The notes under the pieces: model-generated
Database searches by the model: none
Seen by the model: the letters and a program-made list of their open reading frames with translations, nothing else
What the model was told of the DNA's origin: nothing
Position numbers and translations under genes: made by a program
Shown here: positions 18,501 through 24,426 of the stretch, piece by piece
How positions within the stretch are numbered: position 1 is the stretch's first letter
Layout of the letters: the number at the start of each line of letters is the position of its first letter
Assembly: GCA_002011815.1 (NCBI GenBank)
Contig: MTOV01000005.1
Span: forward strand, 1-43,926
DNA length: 43,926 nucleotides
From: Nitrospirae bacterium JdFR-86
Lineage (GTDB): Bacteria; Nitrospirota; Thermodesulfovibrionia; Thermodesulfovibrionales; JdFR-86
Reading direction: 5' to 3'

Positions 18501-18948
18501 AATAAGAACCCGCGGCAAGGCGGAGATAATGGCATACCTTACTCTGGAAGACGACGAAGGCAGTGTGGACGTCATAGTCTTCCCTGAGCTCTACAAAACC
18601 CATGTGGCACGGCTGGCAAAAGACACCCCGCTTCTGGTCAAAGGCACTCTGGATAAGACTGAAAAAGGAGCAAAAATCATAGCAAGAGAGCTTACAGGAC
18701 TCGACGACCTCATCAGAGAAAACGGAAACGGGATGAAGGTCGAAATCAGCATAAACAATGAAAACAGCGACCTTAAGAAGCTTAAAGCACTGCTTTCTGA
18801 AAATTCAGGCAAGCTCCCCCTTTATCTGAGAATCAGGACTAATGACATAGAAACCCTGATTCTTACATCCCTTGGTGTCGAACTTAACAATCATCTTGTA
18901 GAAAGAGTGGAGAACTTCTTGGGAAAAGGAACACTAAAGGTAGTATAA
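15538..18948 (+). CDS. dnaE: DNA polymerase III subunit alpha
   Basis: Replicative polymerase of 1136 residues. The N-terminal PHP domain opens with YVPLHLHTEYSLLDGAIRI and has DHGNMFG, SCLKGEVP and TNDCHYL. The C-family polymerase palm shows GPGRGSAAGSLVAYSLGIT and the catalytic aspartates in PDIDVDF (about residues 401-405). Fingers, HhH (VKGVGASALESIL) and a late OB-fold (about 980-1060) follow. Length and order fit the dnaE1 class, not PolC. A leaderless start is indicated by the promoter just upstream, and accA follows by 12 bases. Confidence 0.97.
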   Translation: MQHADYVPLHLHTEYSLLDGAIRINELVEAAKDFKMPAVAITDHGNMFGAVEFYKKAVKAGLKPIIGCEVYVAPKSRTEKTKGSPEEASFHLILLAKDNAGYRNLITLVSRAYTEGFYYKPRIDHELLEQYSGGLIALTSCLKGEVPYYLRRGEIDKAREIALFYKHILGPENFYIELQENGIPEQVEVNRKLIDLSQELHIGLVATNDCHYLRQEDAKAHDILLCIQTGKTASDPNRLKFESTGFYFKSPEEMKRAFKDIPEAVLNTRKIAEMCTVEFRFGENLLPKYDLPDGSKPYTFLENLALKGLRERFGQNPPENYMKRLKEELSVIKKMGYASYFLIVWDFIKYAKEHGMPVGPGRGSAAGSLVAYSLGITEIDPIRYGLLFERFLNPERISMPDIDVDFCKDRRQDVIAYVADKYGKDHVAQIITFGTMAAKAAIRDVARALDFPYAEADRLAKLVPEGAKITIDDALRLEPQLKEAYDKDPKVKELLDIAKRLEGLSRHASTHAAGVVISPEPLTEYTPLYRNPSDETITTQFDMGSVESLGLVKFDFLGLKTLTIIDKTLKYIKENGIDFSLKDMPLDDKKTYELLSSGQTTGVFQLESAGMRDLLVRMAPSRFEDLIALVALYRPGPLGSGMIDDFIKRKRGEVPVKYELPELKDILDETYGVILYQEQVMSIANRLANFTMGQADILRKAMGKKKPEEMEKQKEAFIKGAVANGISEKKASRLFDLMAFFAEYGFNKSHSAAYAYLAYQTAYLKAHYPVEFMAATLSSDLDSTDKIVKSIKECRNMSIEILPPDINQCGREFKVIGRSIRFGLGAVKGVGASALESILKTRETAKFTSIEDFLARVDTKKVNKKVIESLIKAGAFDSLGKTNGDSKNIRELCRLRAKAMKMLNSQNGAAASLSLFGQTEKTEDTEEWDEAELLRNEKEALGFYITGNPLTKYKKILSYMNIRGISELEDFEDKKEVSTAGILVGMRKIRTRGKAEIMAYLTLEDDEGSVDVIVFPELYKTHVARLAKDTPLLVKGTLDKTEKGAKIIARELTGLDDLIRENGNGMKVEISINNENSDLKKLKALLSENSGKLPLYLRIRTNDIETLILTSLGVELNNHLVERVENFLGKGTLKVV

Positions 18949-18949
18949 T
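18944..18949 (+). promoter_or_regulatory. Perfect -10 hexamer overlapping the dnaE stop, before accA
   Basis: TATAAT lies across the dnaE stop codon, 11 bases before the accA ATG, and no Shine-Dalgarno sequence precedes that ATG. The best -35 candidate is TTGGGA at 18919-18924 with a long 19-base spacer, so this is weaker than the dnaE promoter. Read-through from dnaE is equally possible. Confidence 0.4.
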
Positions 18950-18960
18950 ATTATTTTGCT

Positions 18961-19941
18961 ATGGGCTATTATCTTGAATTTGAAAAACCTATAGAAGAGC
19001 TTGAACTGAAGATAGAAGAACTCAAGCGTCTTTCAGACGGAAAAGACATAGACATCACCGCAGAGATAAAGAGGCTTGAGAAGAAGGCAAAAGACTTGCG
19101 CTCTGATATATTCAATAATCTGAGTAGGTGGCAGAAGACACAGCTTGCCCGTCACCCTGACAGACCATACACCCTCGATTACATAAGCATGATTGCCGAG
19201 GACTTTGTGGAGCTTCATGGAGACCGGATGTTTGCAGATGACCCTGCGATTGTAGGTGGTCTCGGAAAGATAAACGGCACCAGTGTAATGCTCATCGGAC
19301 ATCAGAAGGGACGGGGCGTAAAAGAAAGAATCAAGCGGAACTTCGGACAGCCTCACCCTGAAGGCTACAGGAAAGCCCTGAGACTTATGAAGCTTGCCGA
19401 GAAATTCAAAAAAATCATAGTAACTTTTATAGACACTCCGGGCGCTTATCCGGGTATAGGTGCTGAGGAACGGGGACAGGCAGAGGCAATAGCCAGAAAC
19501 CTTATGGAGATGTCCCGCCTGAGAACTCCTATCATCTCAATTGTAATAGGCGAAGGCGGAAGCGGAGGAGCAATAGCCATCGGCGTGGCAGACAGGCTCT
19601 ATATGCTTGAGCATTCTGTATACTCGGTCATATCCCCGGAGGGCTGCGCCTCTATACTCTGGCGTAAAAACGGAGACCTTAAAACAGAGGACTTCTCAAG
19701 AGCAGCAGACGCACTTAAGCTTACAGCACAAGACCTGCTTGGATTTAAAGTCATACACGACATCATACCTGAACCCTTAGGCGGCGCACACAGAGACCCT
19801 GAAGGCGCTGCAAAGAACATAAAAGATACCATCTCCAAGGCAATCGAAGAGCTTAAGACAAAAATGCCAGGCAAACTCATTGAGGAAAGATACAGAAGAC
19901 TGAGAAAAATCGGCGCTTTCCTTAACGGCACACAGACATAG
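18961..19941 (+). CDS. accA: Acetyl-CoA carboxylase carboxyltransferase subunit alpha
   Basis: With AccD, transfers carboxyl from biotin to acetyl-CoA to form malonyl-CoA for fatty-acid synthesis. 326 residues. The N-terminal helical region ([19 protein letters not shown]) is followed by the crotonase-like carboxyltransferase fold with [36 protein letters not shown] and [11 protein letters not shown]. accD is not in the window. It ends three bases before the convergent methylase gene, with no terminator between them. The dnaE-accA order is found in many bacteria. Confidence 0.96.
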   Translation: MGYYLEFEKPIEELELKIEELKRLSDGKDIDITAEIKRLEKKAKDLRSDIFNNLSRWQKTQLARHPDRPYTLDYISMIAEDFVELHGDRMFADDPAIVGGLGKINGTSVMLIGHQKGRGVKERIKRNFGQPHPEGYRKALRLMKLAEKFKKIIVTFIDTPGAYPGIGAEERGQAEAIARNLMEMSRLRTPIISIVIGEGGSGGAIAIGVADRLYMLEHSVYSVISPEGCASILWRKNGDLKTEDFSRAADALKLTAQDLLGFKVIHDIIPEPLGGAHRDPEGAAKNIKDTISKAIEELKTKMPGKLIEERYRRLRKIGAFLNGTQT

Positions 19942-19944
19942 CCA

Positions 19945-20736
19945 CTACTTTGCAAACCTCTGCCTTAACGCCTCATAAAGACACACTGCCGCAGATGATG
20001 CAACATTAAGGCTTTCTGCCCTGCCTGTAATCGGGATTTTCAATCTTATGTCAGACGCTTTCTTTAGTTCAGGGCTTATGCCTCTGGATTCATTGCCGAA
20101 GACAAAGGCAATGGGCGGGCTTAAATCAACATCGAAAACCGACTCTTTGGCATCAGGCGTCATTGCGCAGATTTTAACCCCTTTTTTGCGCAGATGCCCG
20201 GAGATTTTTTCCCTTTTTTCGTAGATTACAGGGATGTTAAATATGCTTCCTGCCGATGCCCTTAATGCCTTGGGCATGAAGGCATCGCATGTGCCAGGAA
20301 GAAGTATCACGGCATCTGAGCCTGTGGCATCCGCAGTGCGTATGATTGTGCCGAGGTTGCCAGGGTCTTGAATCCCGTCGCATACGACAGCAATGCCTTT
20401 GATTTCAATATCATCAAGTTCTAAAGGCTTATACGATGCGATGGCTAAAATACCCTGCGGGGTTTCAGTATCCGAGAGCTTAAGCAGTATGCGGTCTGTG
20501 ACTTCAATCATATTCACACCTTTTTCTGCAAGACGCCTGAGGAGTGCCTTATCCTTGAATCCCTCTGTGAAAAAGACCTGTTTAAGCTCTGCCCCTGTAT
20601 CCAGTGCTGACTCTATGAGGTGCTGTCCCTCAATGAGGAAGGCTTCATGCCTGTAGCGGGAACGCTTTTCTTTTATGTTTATCGCTTCTTTTATTAATGG
20701 GTTCTGTGGGCTCTGGAGTTTTTTGGGTCTCAACAT
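19945..20736 (-). CDS. SpoU (TrmH)-family RNA 2'-O-methyltransferase, RlmB-like
   Basis: 263 residues. The N-terminal substrate-binding domain starts PQNPLIKEAINIKEKRSRYR with FLIEGQHLIESAL. The C-terminal SPOUT knot has the three family motifs: DGIQDPGNLGTIIRTADATG, AFVFGNESRGISPEL and IPITGRAESLNVASSAAVCLYE. SAM-dependent methylation of a ribose in 23S rRNA (RlmB or TsnR-like) is the likely job; the exact site cannot be told from sequence. Its promoter would lie in the ~220 bases to the right, where no gene is seen. Confidence 0.9.
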   Translation of the reverse strand: MLRPKKLQSPQNPLIKEAINIKEKRSRYRHEAFLIEGQHLIESALDTGAELKQVFFTEGFKDKALLRRLAEKGVNMIEVTDRILLKLSDTETPQGILAIASYKPLELDDIEIKGIAVVCDGIQDPGNLGTIIRTADATGSDAVILLPGTCDAFMPKALRASAGSIFNIPVIYEKREKISGHLRKKGVKICAMTPDAKESVFDVDLSPPIAFVFGNESRGISPELKKASDIRLKIPITGRAESLNVASSAAVCLYEALRQRFAK

Positions 20737-20957
20737 TTCTCAGAGTAATGACTACCTTATTGATTGGATTATAAGGAGTGCGGTAATTACTATCAGAAAT
20801 CACCTCTTATGGTAAAGACTGTAGTTCAAGTGTAATGGCTGAGTTGCGTGGCTGTCAAGGGATAGGGGTGTTTAATAGGGTGCTGTGGAAAGTGAGGCAC
20901 TTCAATTGCCACTTGGGATAGCTCCTTTTTGTTTGGTGTCGGATGAGAATATCTGAT
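20737..20957. other. Gene-free stretch between the methylase and the RNase H-like gene
   Basis: No credible frame or tRNA. A modest hairpin (AAGT-GA-GGCA pairing with TGCCACTT, about 20895-20920) followed by CTCC and five T residues could act as a weak terminator on the plus strand, but no plus-strand gene ends here except accA, 950 bases away. Treat it as the left edge of the accessory region. Confidence 0.35.
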
Positions 20958-21404
20958 TTAAATTTTTAAATTGCGGAAAAGCCCTCTTCCTCTTTTTACT
21001 AAGTTATCAATTTTTGAGTATTTTGGATCACCTCTTGGAATATATTTATATTTAACAGGGCAGCGATAATTTTGTTCTATTTTCTTTACTTGCCTATAAA
21101 AAGGCATCAATTCAGTCCCCGAGGGATTTTCATTATTTATATGATTAATTACGATTTTGCAATCTCCATAGATTGTTAACTTATCTTCTGGGTGACATAT
21201 ATACCAACAAGATTGTAATATTCTTATCACTCCATCATAGAAGGCTTTATTTGGTCCTTCCTTTTTAAGGTATATAAGCTCCGCTCTAAGAGGAGTTCCT
21301 TTAACCTGATTCCACCAAGCCGCCCAAGCAATAGTGCTTTCCCCATATTTTCCGTGTTCCCTCTTGGTTGAACTATCAATTAAAACAATGAGGTTATTCC
21401 TCAT
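20958..21404 (-). CDS. Ribonuclease H-like protein
   Basis: About 148 residues with the RNase H fold order: first strand LIVLIDSST (Asp), helix AELIYLKKEGPNKAFYDGVI (Glu), strand LTIYGDCKIVINHIN (Asp) and a late KIDNLVKRG (Asp). These place the four acidic residues expected of an active RNase HI/RVT_3-type enzyme. No HBD or reverse-transcriptase domain is attached. The gene is clearly more AT-rich than the flanking housekeeping genes, suggesting transfer. ATG 21404 is preferred; TTG 21425 would overlap the upstream gene. It follows the 70-residue protein gene by about ten bases, so the two form an operon. Confidence 0.72.
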   Translation of the reverse strand: MRNNLIVLIDSSTKREHGKYGESTIAWAAWWNQVKGTPLRAELIYLKKEGPNKAFYDGVIRILQSCWYICHPEDKLTIYGDCKIVINHINNENPSGTELMPFYRQVKKIEQNYRCPVKYKYIPRGDPKYSKIDNLVKRGRGLFRNLKI

Positions 21405-21414
21405 AAGAATAGCT

Positions 21415-21627
21415 TTACTCCTCAATATCAGAGGATACTATTTTTTCCATCTGCTCTATAAGGGATTCTCTTAGTTGTTTATGGTTAAAATTCTCAGGAA
21501 GTTTATCTGTTCGAATGTTGACAGCTACCACAAACCCAACTTCCTTTTTATTATTTCTACCACCAACTTTCCATGGACCAGTCCATATCCTCCAAATACT
21601 ATTTTTACTCTTTCTAACAAGCGGCAT
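21415..21627 (-). CDS. Unknown 70-residue protein upstream of the RNase H-like gene
   Basis: A basic N-terminus (MPLVRKSKNSIWRIWTGPWK) followed by a beta-type stretch, GFVVAVNIRT, and an acidic helical end. GAGAGGTG precedes the ATG, supporting a real gene. AT-rich composition matches the next gene and not the surrounding region. I do not recognise the family. The tryptophans and lysines in the first 20 residues could suit nucleic-acid binding, but that is guesswork. Confidence 0.6.
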   Translation of the reverse strand: MPLVRKSKNSIWRIWTGPWKVGGRNNKKEVGFVVAVNIRTDKLPENFNHKQLRESLIEQMEKIVSSDIEE

Positions 21628-21909
21628 AAAACACCTCTCTCAAATCATCATCTTCAACTAAATGTACGAAAAATAGGACACGTTATCACCAAAAACCGTT
21701 TTTCTCATCCGCATTTTATTTCACCGTGGAGCAATTTCAACTAACTCTGTAATATCCTGTATATATTCCCAACTTGATATTACAAACAAATAATTAGTTT
21801 CTCTCGATTATATCCTGCTGGTTGTAATATACGCCATTTTAACATATTTCAAAAGTGACAATCTCAAAAAAACCTTACCCACCACCCCAACCCCCTACGG
21901 GAAAAAACC
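21628..21909. other. Non-coding AT-rich spacer
   Basis: About 280 bases with no believable gene. The minus strand of 21867-21900 contains G runs (GGGGG, GGGG, GGG within 20 bases), a possible but incomplete quadruplex motif. The upstream signals of the 70-residue gene must lie near 21640-21700 on the minus strand. No clear promoter hexamers were seen there. Confidence 0.35.
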
Positions 21910-22014
21910 GACATCCTCTCTATGGACGATGTCCGCAAATCAGTGATACCGTAATGCGTGACAAGCTGGCTTGCTTAAAACTGAATTCCAACTGCTGAGC
22001 TGTTTCATGTGGAC
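21910..22014 (+). repeat. Imperfect direct repeat flanking the toxin-antitoxin pair, left copy
   Basis: Begins GACATCCTCTCTATGGAC and ends TGAGCTGTTTCATGTGGAC. The first 25 bases contain an inverted pair GACATC/GATGTC. The same two blocks, in the same order but with a spacer 24 bases shorter, occur at 22704-22784 on the other side of the PIN toxin operon. Not recognised as a named element. Confidence 0.65.
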
Positions 22015-22030
22015 GCTTTACAAGAAAAAA

Positions 22031-22060
22031 TTGTAAATCAGATTCGTAAAAGAATATAAT
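22031..22060 (+). promoter_or_regulatory. Promoter of the toxin-antitoxin operon
   Basis: TTGTAA (22031-22036), 18-base spacer and TATAAT (22055-22060). Transcription would start near 22067, leaving a short leader with GGAGGAG at 22079-22085 before ATG 22089. No clear operator dyad overlaps it apart from the flanking repeat upstream. Confidence 0.65.
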
Positions 22061-22088
22061 AGGACAAGAAACCTGTGTGGAGGAGATT

Positions 22089-22319
22089 ATGGTTGAGGTT
22101 GCAGTAAAACTACCCAAAGAAAAATTGATTGAAGGACTGGCAAGCCTTCCTTTCAAGGAGGTTAAAGAAATAATAGATGCCATGATTCAAAAGAAACTGT
22201 TCCAACCCCCGACAGCTAAACGCCTGTATGAAAAAGCCTCTAAACGTGTAAAGACAAAAAAATTGCCCCCCGCAACTGCCAGTGAGGCTGTCAAGTGGGC
22301 AAGGTCACGAAAGTCGTAA
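22089..22319 (+). CDS. Putative antitoxin partner of the PIN-domain protein
   Basis: 76 residues from ATG 22089 (a GTG at 22077 lies before the ribosome site GGAGGAG and is rejected). Predicted almost wholly helical: VAVKLPKEKLIEGLASLPFKE then EVKEIIDAMIQKK, with a basic C-terminal tail rich in Lys and Arg that could wrap the toxin. No AbrB, RHH or Xre motif is obvious, so the class is not assigned. The toxin GTG lies inside its last codons (25-base overlap), the classic arrangement for a co-translated antitoxin-toxin pair. Confidence 0.7.
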   Translation: MVEVAVKLPKEKLIEGLASLPFKEVKEIIDAMIQKKLFQPPTAKRLYEKASKRVKTKKLPPATASEAVKWARSRKS

Positions 22320-22705
22320 TTGACAGCAACGTCTTTATCTCTGCCTTTGGATGGGGAGGCAAGCCATTAAAGATAATCGAGCTTTTAGAACAGGGAAAAA
22401 TCAAAAACTGCACATCTGAAAAAATACTGCATGAACTCAGCCTCTCACTTTCATATCCAAAACTTGCTTTTCCTCAAAGCCTCAAATCCGACATATTAGA
22501 ATTTGTCATTGCCTATTCAGATATCTATGAACCTGAGGAGCATTTATCTATAACGCCTGACCCTGATGACAATAAACTTATCGAATGTGCCCTGACAGCA
22601 GGAGCTAAATACGTTATAACAGGTGATAAAAGGCTTCTGTCCATAAAACAGTTCGGAGGAATAAAGATTTTAGCACCGACAAGCTTTCTGAGCAAGAAAC
22701 ACTGA
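22295..22705 (+). CDS. PIN-domain toxin (COG1569-like)
   Basis: 136 residues from a GTG start. The PIN nuclease core is visible: VVIDSNVFISAF (first Asp), an early Glu in KILHELSLSL, DPDDNKLIECALTAGA (central acidic pair) and YVITGDKRLL (last Asp). This pattern belongs to the putative toxin family with the IDSNVF-S-A start. Family members cut RNA and are held inactive by the upstream antitoxin. It overlaps the antitoxin frame and is followed by the right-hand flanking repeat. Activity is inferred, not shown. Confidence 0.85.
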   Translation: MGKVTKVVIDSNVFISAFGWGGKPLKIIELLEQGKIKNCTSEKILHELSLSLSYPKLAFPQSLKSDILEFVIAYSDIYEPEEHLSITPDPDDNKLIECALTAGAKYVITGDKRLLSIKQFGGIKILAPTSFLSKKH

Positions 22706-22784
22706 CATCCCTTCTATAGACAATGTCCTTTTCCTTTAATAGAATGAAAACTGGAATTCAGGCAGTGAACTGTTTTATATGGAC
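22704..22784 (+). repeat. Imperfect direct repeat flanking the toxin-antitoxin pair, right copy
   Basis: Starts GACATCCCTTCTATAGAC within the last codon of the PIN gene and ends GTGAACTGTTTTATATGGAC. The opening 25-base block and the closing ~38-base block (about 26 of 38 identical) match 21910-21934 and 21977-22014. The opening block has the pair GACAT/ATGTC followed by CCTTTTCC, which might serve as a weak terminator. Confidence 0.65.
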
Positions 22785-22870
22785 AGGTTCACACCCGTGT
22801 TGTTAAAACACGGCATATGGTATAGGTTTGCTCTTTAACAATAGCGGTTGCAACCCTTGCTTTTAATCCC

Positions 22871-23070
22871 ATCTGAAAATTTCAGGCTTGGGAGGTCTGC
22901 CGGAGGGTTAAAAATTTCAGCGTGTTTGAGGCACGAAGTGCCGAGTTTGCTGAAATTTACCGGAGGCAGACCGAGAGAGCCGCCCGGAAATTTTCACAGG
23001 GCGCCCTTCTTTGGTTACTTTCTTGGGCGAGCAAGAAAGTAACAGGTGTCTGGGGCAGAGCCCCATACAA
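22871..23070 (+). repeat. Structured dispersed repeat, copy 2 (fuller copy)
   Basis: Matches the element at 1-155. Hairpins: 22912-22921 with 22949-22958 (10 bp), inner 22930-22934 with 22938-22942 around GAA, and 23014-23025 with 23032-23043 (12 bp) around GGCGAG, then GGGGC/GCCCC at about 23052-23064. An extra upstream part (22871-22911) includes GGTCTGCC (22894-22901), able to pair with GGCAGACC (22965-22972). Short overlapping frames here follow from the repeat and are not genes. Function unknown. Confidence 0.75.
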
Positions 23071-23151
23071 CAGGACGCGAACAGGGTCAATTGACCCTAA
23101 CTATTTGAAATCAAAGGCAAAAACAGTGATTGACCCCTCAGGACGCGAACA
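23071..23151 (+). repeat. 13-base direct repeats bracketing a palindrome
   Basis: CAGGACGCGAACA occurs at 23071-23083 and 23139-23151. Between them is the perfect 16-base palindrome AGGGTCAATTGACCCT (23083-23098) and, near the right end, GATTGACCCC, a part copy of its right arm. The arrangement resembles a small repeat-derived insertion or the remains of a REP-like unit. It sits immediately after the structured repeat and before the aminotransferase gene. Confidence 0.55.
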
Positions 23152-23284
23152 TAAAAAACCGGTCTCATCCCCCCGCTGGTTTAAGCCCCCTGCAGGTTGC
23201 GGACTTGAACAAACATGCCTTGCTATGCTAACTTTAAAGGTTGTGATTTTTTAAATTTTCCACTCTGGATTTTGGAGGATTTTA

Positions 23285-24424
23285 ATGCTTAAACGATACT
23301 TGCTTGCTCCCGGACCAACGCCTGTGCCTCCGGAGGTGCTCCTGAGCATGGCGGCGCCTATAATCCACCACAGGTCCCCTGATTTCATACCTGTGCTGGA
23401 GTCGGCAAAAAACGGCCTTAAGTGGCTCTTCCAGACGAAAAACGACGTGCTGATAATCGCCTCCACCGGCACCGGAGGAATGGTAGGCGCTGTGAATAAC
23501 TTCTTCAGCGCAGGGGAGAAGGTCCTCGTGGTAAACGGAGGAAAATTCGGCGAAAGATGGACAAAAATCTGCCGCTCATATGGACTCGATGTAAAAGAAA
23601 TTGAAGTAGAATGGGGATATGCGGTAAAGCCTGAAGACATAGAGTCCGCACTGGAAAGCGACAAAGACATCAAAGGCGTCTTCATACAAGCATGCGAGAC
23701 GTCAACAGGCGTGTATCATGATATAGAGGCAGTAGGAAACATCGTTAAAAAGCACGAAGACGTGCTGTTTATCGTAGATGCCATAAGCGCTCTTGTCGCG
23801 CACGACATTAAGACCGACGAATGGGGCATAGACATAATGGTAGGCGGCTCGCAGAAAGGACTGATGCTTCCACCAGGTCTTGCCTTTGTAAGCGTAAGCG
23901 AGAAGGCATGGAAAAAAGCAGAGACATCCACTGCCCCAAGGTTTTATTTCGACTTCAAGAAAGAACGTGAAAGCCTCGCTAAAAACCAGACTAATTTCAC
24001 TTCGTCGGTCACGCTGATAATCGCTCTTAACGAAGCCATAAAGCTTCTTCAGAAGGAAGGACTTGAAAACGTATTCAAAAGGCATGCAAGGCTTGCCCAT
24101 GCAACAAGAGAGGCGGTAAAAGCCCTTGGGCTTACTATGTATACAAAGGAGTCTCCGAGCAACTCGGTCACTGCGGTTGAGGCTCCGGAAGGAATAGACG
24201 GACAGCTCATATATAAGACACTCAGGGAGAAATACGGCATTACAGGTGCAGGCGGACAGGGCAAGGCAAGAGGAAAGATATTCAGAATCGCCCACCTTGG
24301 ATATGCCGATACGTTCGATGTAATAACCGCAATAGCCGGTCTTGAGATGGTTCTAAAGTCACTTGGGCATCCGGTGACTTTAGGCTCAGGCGTGGCTAAA
24401 GCTGAAGAAATACTCATGAGGTAG
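23285..24424 (+). CDS. Class V aminotransferase (alanine/serine-glyoxylate or phosphoserine type)
   Basis: PLP-dependent enzyme of 379 residues. The N-terminus LLAPGPTPVPPEVL, the phosphate-binding STGTGGMVGAV, FIQACETSTGVYHDI, cofactor Asp in FIVDAISALVAHD and the Schiff-base lysine in VGGSQKGLMLPPG (about Lys195) are typical of the small-molecule alanine-glyoxylate/serine-pyruvate group. GGAGG precedes the ATG. Direct coupling to serA suggests it works in serine formation, possibly as phosphoserine aminotransferase by a non-SerC enzyme. Biochemical substrate is not decided by sequence. Confidence 0.88.
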   Translation: MLKRYLLAPGPTPVPPEVLLSMAAPIIHHRSPDFIPVLESAKNGLKWLFQTKNDVLIIASTGTGGMVGAVNNFFSAGEKVLVVNGGKFGERWTKICRSYGLDVKEIEVEWGYAVKPEDIESALESDKDIKGVFIQACETSTGVYHDIEAVGNIVKKHEDVLFIVDAISALVAHDIKTDEWGIDIMVGGSQKGLMLPPGLAFVSVSEKAWKKAETSTAPRFYFDFKKERESLAKNQTNFTSSVTLIIALNEAIKLLQKEGLENVFKRHARLAHATREAVKALGLTMYTKESPSNSVTAVEAPEGIDGQLIYKTLREKYGITGAGGQGKARGKIFRIAHLGYADTFDVITAIAGLEMVLKSLGHPVTLGSGVAKAEEILMR

Positions 24425-24426
24425 TG

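Noticed and set aside
21867-21900. G-quadruplex on the minus strand
   Set aside because: Only three runs of three or more G are present close together; a fourth is too short, so a stable three-tetrad form is doubtful.
22848-23254. Two overlapping plus-strand frames with text like FFGYFLGRARK
   Set aside because: They lie wholly in the structured repeat. Such frames recur wherever the repeat occurs, and the covarying hairpins argue against coding.
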